A stretch of 64,000 nucleotides of DNA from Gavia stellata (lineage: Eukaryota > Chordata > Aves > Gaviiformes > Gaviidae), in contig NC_082595.1 in the NCBI RefSeq assembly GCF_030936135.1, forward strand, positions 111,058,334 to 111,122,333, given 5' to 3'. The position numbers were made by a program, and so were the translations under genes. The notes under the pieces are model-generated. The model saw only the letters and a program-made list of their open reading frames with translations, was not told where the DNA came from and made no database searches. This document shows positions 1 to 12,400 of this stretch, in pieces (position 1 is the stretch's first letter; the number at the start of each line of letters is the position of its first letter).

Positions 1-3000
1 CCATCCACACAAAGATACTATTTGTTAAGTCAGTTTAACCCCTGTTTAAATATGACTTACCACTGAAAACACAGTTAAAATTCCCATGACTGAGGTTAGT
101 CATGTAATTTAAAGAACTCCTGGAAGACATTCAAAAGTTACAGCAGTAAGACTGCTGCAAGATCTTCTAGAGAACAAACCAGGACAGCAGTCTTTGAGGA
201 CGTTTGGAGACCACGAACTACATCTCTCCCTCAATTTCCACCTTCATAAACAAGTATCTAAACCATTTTTTTTTTTAGGGTGTGAGTGAGTGTAAGTTCA
301 CTGCAAGCACTGGTTACGAGTTCTCTCTCATCTAGTACCCAAAATAGATGGATCTTCCTAGATTCGCTTTGTTTTGAAAAAATCTGAGTCTTTTTAGCTA
401 GAGACAGTAGAAGGGACAACATGTCCCTATAAGAAGATGCCAGTTATCAAATAGCCAAGGTATCTTAAAACAGTTATTTTAAAAGTGAAATCTTGGGGGG
501 GGGGGGGAACCGCAACAGCGTGCTTGGTGATTATCATGACAGACTGTGCATGCTACGACATCAGTAGGGCTAAGATGCCACTCATTCAGAAAACTCACAA
601 AATCATTTCACGATCTTAGCAAGCAAAAGGAGTGGGAGAAGTTATGACCCAATATTACCTACGCCTCAAACCCGGGCCTCTCCACTCTAGGAAATTACAA
701 TATTGTATTACTTAAAGTGATGTAATTTCCTCCCTCATCTCTTTACAGTAACATAAAGATGCTTTTATTGCTATTCCTACAGAAACAGAGGAACAAGTAT
801 ACTTAAGTAATCCCTCACCACGTCAACACTGTCCTCTATGCAATATTACTATTCCAGTAGAAATCATCCTTCCCCTCCATCAACACAGCTACGCAGCTAA
901 ACCTTTCAAACACAGGCCACCAACTCTATTCCAAAATCTGAAGCTGATGGTTTTACCTTGTCCGCTCTTGCTGGCACTGGGGTGCTTGCACCACACGTAA
1001 TGAGCTCTACAAGAGAAGTGAACTACAGTGAACTACCTGGATCACTGGAAAGAGTTAATGACTAGAGAGTGCTGGTTGATTCCCTGCCATTCTCACCAAG
1101 GATTTGCACTAAAGGAACAACTAAAGGATCTGAAAAAGAAAAATAGAAGTGGGATGACTTTGACAGCCTCTTTTTTTAGGGCTTTCTTTGGAATCCGAAT
1201 CAGAAAGTAAAACATCTTAGCCATTCTCCCACCATCCTCACATTCACAGTTAGCATTTGCTCTTCTTTATGCTCCAGCTTCTGGAGTGAAATGATAGAAA
1301 GTGGAAAAAGAAAAGCTGAAAAATGTAAAGTGAATAAATACATCTTATACCCTTAAGACAGAATCAACCCCTTCGCTTTACCAAACCCTGATTTAACAAC
1401 AATTTTTTTTTATATATTTGATGCTGTAAATAACAAACATCAGTTAATTTCAAAAGACTGCTCATGCCTAATACTTGGGAATATATTGGCAAAAAAACAA
1501 ATGGGATTGGTCTAAAAAACTCTCTTAACCCGTAAAAGGGAGTTTGGAGCCACCCTTACCTGTGACTGAGACTGATCAGTCAAGAATCAGCAAAAGTGGC
1601 CTTGTTGAGAAGAGCTGCACAGCAGAGGAGCTGCAGAAAGCGGCTCAAGTAGGCTTATGGGGTAATCTGGTAACAGAGAGAGCGATTTGGGTGCAGAGAA
1701 GGGACACCTGATGGCCTGAACTTTGTCAGTTATAAGATACGAAGCTGAAGTCCTGAGCATGGTTTCTGCCACTTCTTCAACTGTAAGATAAAGGCTGAGT
1801 TTCTGCAAGTAGTGTTTTTACTGTAATCAGAGACTGGCTACTGGGCTAGTCTGACCGTCAGTCTGACCATGTAGGTATATTATCTTCTTAAATGGCCTGG
1901 GCACAATTCATGTACAGCCGTTCCACGAGCCAGAGCGCGTGAATATATTGTAAAACATGGTACATCAGAAAAGACTCACTCTACATCTACAAGGAGAAAA
2001 CTGACACCATAAGTCAACATCCAGTTGGCCGGGGGAGAAGGAGGGATGACACATGCATGCATACAAATGGATTAGATCACAGCCTCACAGTTGCTCTAAA
2101 GCAATCTAATAAGATTTACCTTTAAGAATATTAAAATGTTTTTATTTTTGAAATGTAAGACATGAAAGTGCCCCATTTTTCACCAGCTGAAGCCAAACTT
2201 GAAATAACGTAACAGTCTTAAGTAGTTATCAGCCTACAAAACTCACCATGATTTCCAGTCAGCATTACAGAGACTTGCAGAGTAACACTGTGTACCCATT
2301 AACTCCAAGTCCACAATTTGGCCAGAATTTGTTTTTGCTGCATTACAGCCAAATCACTTTTTGTGTCTGTCTTCCTCCTACGTGGCATAGCCTTAGCAGA
2401 ACAGGATGCCAATACTGAAAGCACTGACTGTCTCTGACTTTACCATCTTTGATTAAGAAGGCCCTTTTATTGCGGGATCACTTAGACTTTACAGATAACT
2501 GTTGCTGCATTGAGATGAAGTTACTGGCAGGAAAAGCCTACAGCAACTCAGGAAAGAGCAACCAGAATATTAAGACTCCCCAAGTGAGCTATTCCAGAAG
2601 TCCAACACAGAAATTATTTTCCGAATATCAACTTTCTGCTGAAAATTAGATCGACTATTTCTTGTACTCCCCACAGCTGATGCAGAAAACGGTGTATTCC
2701 TCATTTCCTTACGAGACACTTCCACATCGGGTTTGAACAACAACTCTTGGCAGGTGGGTGGGTTATTGAAGGTTTCACTTTAAATGTCCTTGCCCTCTCC
2801 TTCCACTGTAGAAATCCTCTTGGAACTCAACTCTCCATCCTTTCACTGCCACATTTTCAGCTTCTACATCAACTTCACAACATCTTGCTTCCAGTTCCAT
2901 TCCTGCCCCACATTCCCATCCCATTTTTGTTTGCCTGTCCAACTGAGCAAGAGAAAGTATGTGCTACAGCTGGTCAGGAACTGCCTCTATGTGGACTGAT

Positions 3001-4789
3001 TACCAGCAATCAAAGACTGCAGATCTGTATGCCTACTCCCATTGTCCACATTTTTGAGGGACCAGATATATAACAGTATCAAGAATCAGGTGTTTCAAAG
3101 CAATGGGCAAGAAATCCTCATATTTATCAAGGCTGACACGTATCCTGAAGGATATCCTTTCCATTTTGTTCTACATCTACCACCCCCTGTATTATGAGCA
3201 TGGGTAAATAGCAGTTATCACTTCATTTCTCTTTACCATTTGATATTTTGACTCTGTCTTGCCTTTTTTTTTCCTAAACAGATGTTCCAATACATGTAAA
3301 CTGGCTCAGTACGTTGCATCAGCCACCAACTTAACGCTTTGTATTCAGATACGTGCAAAGGTTTTTTGAGACAGAGAACTAAAAATCTCATCTAGGATGT
3401 GGGACATAAGCACCTAAGGATGTAACAACAGACGGTCCTAGTTTATCATGAGGTCGTATGTACCGTTACATCCTCCTTCCAGTTTTACAGATCTAAACAG
3501 CAACTGTATTTTGCATTCATACAAAGGCTTTTTTTCCGCATCAGAAAAAAGCAAGTATTTTCTAACTTATTAAACAGAGCTTAACATCTGAAACAACCTG
3601 GTAAAGGTATCGCTTTGTCATTTCCAGCAGCAGTCACTTGAATGACGGAAGGTAAAGCTGTTTATCATAGCATCACCAAGGCACACAAACGGCAGCAAAT
3701 GAATGACCTGACAATACAGAATTCAAGTGAAACTGAGAGTGACAAGATGTTGGGACCTCACTTTTCGCCCCGCTTTACAGTATAGCACATTCAACAACAG
3801 AGTGCTGGTAAATCAACATGGTGAGGCATTTGTTTTAAGGCGGTACAAAAGTAGAAAAGTATGTTCTGAAGAATTAATTATATTTTTTCTGGGAAAAACA
3901 GGGGCCCTGCAGCATCCTCTAGCCAAATACGGGCATCGTTTTCAGCAGAGTACGAGCCCTATGCTGCAAGAAACACCACAGGTTTGATACTGCTGAAGAA
4001 GATGGGATGATATCATCAGCTTCACCCAAAACTGTTGCCTTTCTTCCTAACTGTAAATATTTACGCAGTGCCTGAGAATGTAGAGCAATAAGCAAACAGT
4101 TAATTACCAAAGGATTTAAGGTGCTCTTTACAGTTGAGACTAAACTGTCATCATCCCATCAATTTTAATAAAATAAATATAACAGAAAAATCTAAACAGG
4201 CCAATATCTCTTGTCTGTTCTCATTCAATCTTCATTATAACTGCTCTACGGCTTCAACAAGTCTTGTGGTCTAGGAACAAAAAAATAAAAAAGTATGAAA
4301 GACTTTTGTTTTTAATCACAGCAAAACAGAACTGTGTCTGCCTCCCTTGTTAGCTTTGTGAATTTAAACAGTGACCAAACCACTTGAACTGCTCTGTGAG
4401 CCAGACACACTCTATGCTAAAAATAATAATAAAAAAAAATCTGCTGTTAAAGTTCTTCAGAAAAAAAAAGAAACTCAATATGTATTCCATACTGAAAACT
4501 AGCTTAGTACATTTCTTTCACCTTGATTACCAAACCTAGATTGCATTCACCATCAAAAAATGCTAGGAAATTATCTGCATTCACGATAGATTTCATGAGG
4601 GAAGATTAAAAAAAGTTTTTTGAATTAGATTTTTAATTGACTTTTTTTAAAGTTCTATTAAAATTTTGATGAACTATTCCAAAGCATAAGCTTACTATAA
4701 TGTTTTTTAAAATGACACGTAAAATATTTAGCAGCATTAGCTATTGCTGTCTTTCGGGGAGGCTAGGGAGGAAGGGAAATAAATCCAAC
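1..4789. other. AT-rich non-coding stretch
   Basis: No gene, RNA gene or recognisable transposon. The only distinct element is a 13-base G run at 495-507. Scattered A and T runs occur, for example near 4,430-4,470. Confidence 0.5.
495..507 (+). repeat. Poly(G) run, 13 bases
   Basis: An uninterrupted run of 13 G in an otherwise AT-rich intron. It is probably length-polymorphic. Confidence 0.9.
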
Positions 4790-5620
4790 TCCTGAACTGG
4801 TGAAAGGTACAGCCTAAGCACCTGGCGGGAGAGTCTCAAGTGCTAAACCACTTTTGCCCTCTTTTGCACATAGAAGGAATATTTTGCCCATTTTAGTTTA
4901 TTCATCTAATTCAAATCAATGACTTGTTCATGCAAAAGCTGAATAACCAGCTGGGAGTTTAAGAATAAAAAAAAATATGAAAAAATGAAGCAGGAAAGCT
5001 TGTTTTCCTCTTCTAATCTGTGAATAATAAAAGAGGTAAGAGAATAAGATCTGCCAGCTCTCAAACCTTGAAGGACATGGTATCCAGAAACAGTTCAGTT
5101 CATTAACTGCAGATAATGCTTTCTTTGTTTAATGAATCATTTTTAAAATGTAAAACATTTATGAGATGTTTTTGTCTTTTTTTTTTTAAGCTGGCTTTTT
5201 TAGATAGCTGCATTTAAATACAAATCTCAAAACAGGGAGGTTTTTTTACATTCGGTTCCAATCCTCATCTATATAGAGCTCATTTGCCATTTCTAGAAAA
5301 TGTAAATGTTAAAGAATTCAAATAAGGAATTGTTAAATTATGTACCTGCTTAAGGACATATTCCTGCCCTACTTACCCTACCAGTTAAGCATTCCCTCTC
5401 CTGCCCAGAGAAAGAAATTAAGAAATTAACTTAAGAGCTATACTTGTTTGCAAATGAACACGCTTCAAATAGTTACCAGCCAATGAAAATCAACCTGTCT
5501 TCAGGAAAATAATGAAAGTACAATCCCAAAACAAGATTAAAATCAATGTTTTAAATCAAAGCTTCCCTCTTGCTGATGTAAATCAAAGTGATTTAAATCA
5601 CCAGTTTTGATCAATTCACT
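4790..5620 (+). repeat. Unidentified interspersed repeat, copy A
   Basis: This segment aligns by eye, in the same orientation, with 8,748-9,445. Shared landmarks in order are GAACTGGTG/GAACTAGTG, AAGCACCTGG/AAGCACTGGG, CAGGAAA, GAATAATAAAA/GAATAAAAAT, TCTGCCAGCT, CCAGAAA, and a closing block rich in ATTTAAATCA. It has no coding capacity. I do not recognise the family; age and spacing suggest an ancient amniote repeat. The closing TTTAAATC-rich block recalls non-autonomous DNA transposon ends, which is only a suggestion. Confidence 0.6.
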
Positions 5621-8600
5621 CATTTGCATAACCTTGATCGTTTATCCCTTAAAATGTCATCTAAGGGCCAAAGTTAGCTGCGTATTTCTCCAAATCTCAA
5701 TTCACCCACCATAAATAAGGCTTTTGTGTTCTTATTTAAAAATTTATAAAAGTCACTATCACCTAATACATTGCCATTACTGATGTCTAATCATATTTGG
5801 GATGCTGAAGTGGTTTAAAAGATAAACGAATGCACATTCTGCAGTAAACCCAAGTAAAACTAGAAATACATTACAGCTGACAGTGGCTCTGTAGATGTCC
5901 TTACTATCAACAAATAAGCAAACATGCTGATGGGACAAACAAGTGTTTACAAGATCCCCTCAGCCCATCAATTATCTTTAATACAGTTGGGTAGCTAGGG
6001 GCTATTGATCTACACTGGTAAATTTTCACAGCATGCTGTTTTCCTGCATTGATCATTGGACCAAAGCAGGGATTAACATAGCGTAAGGCTCTCCTGCATT
6101 AGAGAAAAACTGCCTTTTCGAAAGGCAACAAAAATGTTAGCTAGACCCTACCAATTGTTGTGCTAGATTTTCGTTCCAGTTCTCCCTGCCCTGCTTTGGT
6201 TTCCTATAGAAACTATTACAAATGTGCTTAGATCTTTCGCAGTTACCATCATTTTTGCCTGGTTTCCTCCACCCTCAGACTCTTCACCTGAACTTTCGGG
6301 TGATTCTGACACTGTCCAAATCCGTTTGTAAGCCACCCTTCAAAATACCAACTCTTCTCCATGGTTTTACCTTTTTTCCTGCAGCTTCTAGTTTGAGATA
6401 CAATGAGGAAAGGAAATGCTGGAGAAACTGGAAGGAAGCGAGCGCACTAAGGAAACTTAGGATGTCAGGATCATACAAATTGAAGTTAAACAATTCTCAA
6501 TCACGCTGGGACAACACAGCAACCTACGACTAAGAATTCAAATGATGCTTTGCATGCACAACATTTTACACAAAAATGAAGAGTAAACAGTGAGTGCTTT
6601 TACCTTTTTTATTGGTATACACAAAAGGAAGATTGTCTCGAGTACCAAGTAGGTTTGTTTTTTTAAATGCAAACATTTTAAGGCAACAGCACAAAGCTAA
6701 TAACTGTATCACAGTCATTTTGATCCAATTACAACACATTTTAGTTTAAAGTATTACAGTACTTTAAAAATTAGTGTTACAATTTCTCATACAAAGATAC
6801 CACTCTGAAAAGTTCTTGGTTAGAGAACGCACGGCCCTGACTGTGTGAGCTTTTCCACTCGGGAGATTCAAAGTGGATTTAGCAGGATTATGAGCATACT
6901 GTTTAAGCTCTGATCCTGAAAATGCTGAAGTATCTCCAACACACACGCAAAAAAAAAGTGAAGGGAAAAGGAATCTGCTCCTAAGAAAATCAGGAAGCTA
7001 TCAATCCTAAGTAGCTTTATGCTTTTGACTTTAAACTAAGAGGGAAGGAATGAAAACCAAATACTCAACATTTAATAAAAGACAGTTTTATCTAAATCCA
7101 TGTATTTATAGTCTATGCATTTATCACTAATTAGTAAATAAAATATGCAATAGGAAAAGACAACATTTTTAGATGACAAAACTCAGGTCATAACTAAAGG
7201 CATTTATTTGTTCCAAGACTGAAAAAAAAGACAAACTTTATAAATACTATATTATTACGCCGAGTCCTGAAATAACCTAGCTGGACAAACCAAGAAAAAA
7301 ACCGTACCCCAAATCCCTCTATGTAGCAAAACACCATTTTTCTCGTTTTTAATCAGTAGATGGAGTTTAGCTCATTTCAGGAGAGCAAACAGTCCAGTCC
7401 TAAGGAATAGGAAAAGTTAATATCCCAAAAAGAGAGCAAAAGAAGCTATTACGGCTGCACATAGATATTTCCTGCCTCAAGATCTCAGAAATTCATTCCC
7501 CAATACACTCAGAACACTAGAGTGGCCGTAAACTGATGCCCAGATTTGTTTCCCAACTTTTTTTTTAACTCCTCACAATTTATTTTTAACTACCGTACAG
7601 AAGTTGCATCTGTTGAGAATGCTCATTTTGCAAACTGAGCTCCTGCTCTAGCGATTGCAGGGCAACTTTCCTGTCTTGCCTTCAGCGGAGTTCAAACCAT
7701 TTCTTATTCTTCTATACACTAATTTGAATTTTAGCATTTACAGACTGCGGCTCTGCCATCCGCTCAAGACCCGCTGCTTTGTCGGTAGAAGGACATACTG
7801 CTGCCATCTTTAACGTCTCACATGAGCTTGAAAGAAGGATTTAGTAGTAGATGGACTATGTTTAACTTGCATTTAAAGCCTTTAAAAGTTAAAGGAGTAC
7901 TATGAATGATGCCAGGGCAAGCATTATCTAAAAAGATAAACAAGCTCAAAATAGCTGGCAGAGATCCCTGTTACACAGCGAGCATCCTGCCGTGAATGTA
8001 TATCCTTCAATAGAAGCAATTTAAGCAGTTCCTTTCCAACAATCTTCCAGAGACTCATCCTAAAAACTTAGGGGTAGGCACAACAAAAAAGCCAACCCAA
8101 AACCTATCATTTAAACCGCTGAAAGACTTCACGTAAACATTATCTTAAGAGAAGAGCTCACTCTTAAGCACGTTACTTGTGGTCACTTCTTTTCCGAGTC
8201 TAGCCATGCAGGCCATGAATACGCACTCTCAGGTATCGGGGTTTTCCCCCAAGAAAAAGACCCTAGACTAGGCTGAAAGCTGAACAATACTCTGAGCATG
8301 AATCTCTAGCAGGGGACATTTCCCCACCGCAGCTCCAGGACAGCATCACTTCTTTCCCTATCCCCGGCCCCACATACCACGGAAAGGCTGCTCAGGGATG
8401 AGTGCCCAAATTTGGGATATGAGGCCCCACAGCAAAACAGAGACCGTAGTGCTGGGCTGCGTGCACACAAGATCCCCGGCCAGCAGAAGAGAGACGGGTG
8501 GGAGTACGCCCTGTCAATCTTGCATTCTGCTACAGGGTATTTGATAGGGCTGGGTCTGCCGTTACACATGCCCTTCATTTCACAAACACAGCTGCAATAT

Positions 8601-8747
8601 TCGCAAGCAAAGGTGCATCTGCATCACTGCAGAGTCATGCAGATTAAAAATAAAAGCTTTAAAATTACTTTCCAATTTAAAATAAACTAGCAAAATTAGT
8701 AAGCTGCCTATTTAGCAAAAATTTTCCAAGGGAAAAAGCATATCAAG
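5621..8747. other. Non-coding stretch between the two repeat copies
   Basis: AT-rich intronic DNA with no supported gene or recognisable element. The open frames at 6,222-6,533 and 6,284-6,493 overlap on opposite strands and show no family resemblance. Confidence 0.5.
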
Positions 8748-9445
8748 CCAGTGAACTAGTGGAAGTCACTCGGTAAGCACTGGGAACTAGTGTCTGATTA
8801 AGTGCCAACCCATCTTTCAAGCAGTATCCTTGTCTGCAAGTACAAAAGAGCAAACATTTTCTTTTTACTTTGCTTATTTAGCTCAGTTCAATGACTACTG
8901 CTTTCAAAGTTGAGAAATCAGACGGGAATTCAGAAAGCAGGAAAAACAGTTTCTCACTTTTAAATGAGGAATAAAAATACGGTAAGTTGATGAGCTCTGC
9001 CAGCTTTATGTTTTTGAAGGGCAAGGTAACCAGAAATTAAGTTAAATTTACCTTATCCAGACAAGACTCACTGTATTTAATAAGTGTATTTTGAAAGAAA
9101 AACTGTATTTTGACATAAGTGTAACACAGCCTTAACGTCAAGTAAAACTTCACTTTCAATTGAATTCCAGTTTCCATCCAAATGTAGCTTGACATGATTT
9201 CTAAATAAGAATCAGCTGGGAAATATGCAGAGAATTAACCATTTTCTAATTCAGCGTGTAATAAATGCATAGGAAGTAATGTAATTGCTTCGGTTACTTC
9301 TTGACACCTGCCAGAAAACGATGAATTTATTAGCAGAACCTAAGAAATACACAGGCAAAACAAAACTAAAGATCAATTATTCAAACCAAAGTTTCCTGCC
9401 TGCTATTTAAACCGCTTTGATTTAAAAAAATCAATCTGCATGCTG
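8748..9445 (+). repeat. Unidentified interspersed repeat, copy B
   Basis: Diverged second copy of the element at 4,790-5,620, in the same orientation and about 3.9 kb downstream. The clearest stretch is around 8,936-9,040 (CAGGAAAAACAG ... GAGCTCTGCCAGCT ... GGTAACCAGAAA). The end near 9,395-9,432 reads CCTGCTATTTAAACC then GATTTAAAAAAATCA. The precise left limit is uncertain. Confidence 0.6.
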
Positions 9446-12400
9446 CAGTGTTAACTCTGACGATTGACACATAGAACCAACCACTCTCCAAAGCTGTATT
9501 TAGGTTAATATGGTATCTATATGATGCATTTATCAGAGGTAAGAGAACTTCTCGGACATTATCTAATGGATCTTTTACCTATATGAGAGGCAGTCCTGTT
9601 TCTGCCCCAAGCAGCCAAGGGAAGGGGAGCAAAGGAAGTTCTGGAAGAAGACAATGGAAAGACCAGAGGTGTTTGAGTGGTTTAGCCAGCGCCTGTTCTG
9701 GGTGGGTTAGTAAGAGCAGAGACAAGAAAACAGTTTCCTTAGGCTCCTCTTCCAGCTGATGGAGAGAGAAGTCCTCTACAGGCAAGTCAAAACATGAGCC
9801 TAACTGCAGACCCTATGAGTTACTCCCTGGAGAAACTTCTGTCTTCTAAGAGGCCAGAGCTAGTCTTTGTGGACACCCAATGATAAGCTAGCTAGAAAGC
9901 ATTGCCACCGCTGCGCTTCTACGAGCGGAAGCCAAGGGGCAAAGCTCAAGTACAAGGTCCTGCCTGTATTTGGAGGAAGGAGCACTGCCTGTGGTTTGAG
10001 CTGGCTGGATTTAAAGTCTCTGGACCAGATTTGGCTGTTCAGACTAACAGTTTGTGAATGTTAAAAATGTGAAATTCAAGCGAACAAATGCATCCATCCT
10101 TTAGGAAGAAACAAGAAAATTAAAAACAAACCACCTTTTCTTCCACCTTCTAAAAATGCAAACTTGAAGGGGCCGGGGCTATCAGTTTTGTATCACACGG
10201 GATATAAAGGAAATGCTCCAACAGGTGTAATAAGTTGTTTACGAACTATGAAACTGTGCTTTGAGCAGGCAAAAGTTGGTCACTCCCATTCTAGGAAGCA
10301 GCAAAAGCAATGTCAAAACTTTCAGGTAAAGATTTACTCACTGATAAGTAGTAGAGAAGGTTTTAGTCCAAATGAGGAAGATGATACTTCATATCAGACC
10401 TATCAAGACATCAAGATAAGCTGTGAACACTACCACAAGCCAACAGACACCGTCCAGCAGCCACACTGGCAAGCAGAAAGTGGACGAACAACTTGAACTT
10501 TGGCCAAACAGCTGTTTCAGAGATACATGGAACATGATGCAGCCAACAAGGTCTGAGCAAAGCCATCCACTGGTACCACCAGGACCAGAGTGGTCCAGGA
10601 TCACCGCAGCAGAGCACAGTGTTTGCTACGCAAAGCCGGGCACGTGCACGGTATTTTCAAGGATGTTCTCCGATGGCCTTGTCTACGCAAACCGGAAGGA
10701 TTAAACCAGACCTCAAAGCAATTTACATAAATCTGCACAACCTGAGTGTCACTGTGAGTGCCTTACGCCGTTTCATCTTAAATTGGTTCCCTATCAGCTT
10801 AAACTTGTCTCTCCGCGTGTTGGAACTCTCCTAAGCACAGCAAGGTGACACCCATGAATTGGCCTCCAACCACTACCACGCATGTAACTAAATGCGATTT
10901 ATACCTGGTTGTAATTTTACCCATTGTAAATTACATACATAAACAAACATAAATTGTATGTACTTGCAAATGCATTTGTGTGTATCTAAATATGCAAACA
11001 TAAACCACCATTTGTGCTCCAAATCTAAAAGCTTCTCCCGGCCATTCAATAAACCTTACAACCAGAGCCAGACGCACTTTATGTTTTTATAAAGTCTGCA
11101 ACTAAACCTTAAAATAAATAATAAAAAAGGTCGTAATTCATCATCCTGACATCAAATCAGCAGATTGGGATTTCAGTATATCAGAGTGATGGATATAGAC
11201 TTGTTTTAAGGCTGGTTTAGTCTGCATTATACCAGAGTGTTCATTGTTGCCTTTAAGACCGTTTCCTTTCCAAGACGTTCCAACACTCTTATTTTCCCTC
11301 AACTGTCTGGGAGGGAGTCCACTATTCAGCAAAAAGAAAAAAACTTGTCCCCAAAAAATCATTAATAGGGAAACAGCTGGACAGTGGATGCTAGAAAACA
11401 AGACTTCTTGTTCTTCCTTATTTTCTCTTGCTTGTCAAGTGATCTAATAACCACTCTGATAGCTCAGGAGTTCAGGGGCAAAATCCTTCCTAACAAACCC
11501 CAACCGCCACACCACCTCTCCATCCACTGCTTATCACCTCTGCCGTTTCACTATGCCACAGTTTCAGGCTGCTGGAGCACTATTACCCTGGGCCCTGCTG
11601 CCTACGAAGGACCACGTCCAGTCCCCCCAGTATACTCGCTTGCATTACTGTCCAGCTTCTACCTGCTCTGACCAATGTCTACCTGCTCTCCTTGATCCAC
11701 GCCTGCCCTCTTGCCCACCTCTCTCTGCTTTTGATGGAGTGAGATAAAAGAGCTGCTAGCATCCCTATAAAGAAAACTCTGATCTTGTATCAAATGCTAT
11801 TCAATAAATGAATACACATTTTCAGTTATAAGTCACATATATATATATATTTCCACCACCAGAGCATGCTGAAAACTATTAATTCTCATTACAACCCTAG
11901 ATGGTGGCAAAACACAACAACTTTACAGATAGTCCAGTGCAGTAGGATGCACGCAAAGAGGTCTGTTAACCACCTAGGATGTGCTGTGCAGCCTGCGTGC
12001 TATACACAACTGCTTCCCTTTGCCTAAGGCTAAGAAGATTGCATTTCTTAACCTTAAAAAAGTCCACCTTTTTTGAAACAACTCCATGGGCCATCCTGTA
12101 TCCCACTAACACGAAGATACATGGAAGTGGTGGAGTCATAAAACCAGTAACTTTTTTGGCAAAACATTTTCTTAATTAAAAATATTGATAAAAAAACCTG
12201 CATCCCTTCAGCTTTTACTTCTCTGACAATGCAGCAAGTACCAACAGCACTCAAGAATATGCCCATAAGCAGAGTCCAGAACATTTAATTTTGCTGCAAC
12301 TATTTCAGGGTCCCCCCTCTAATACCTTACAGACAACCAAGAGCCAGCAAATCACTAACACCGATCTGGAAACTTGCTGTTTGATAAAGATTTAAACAAG

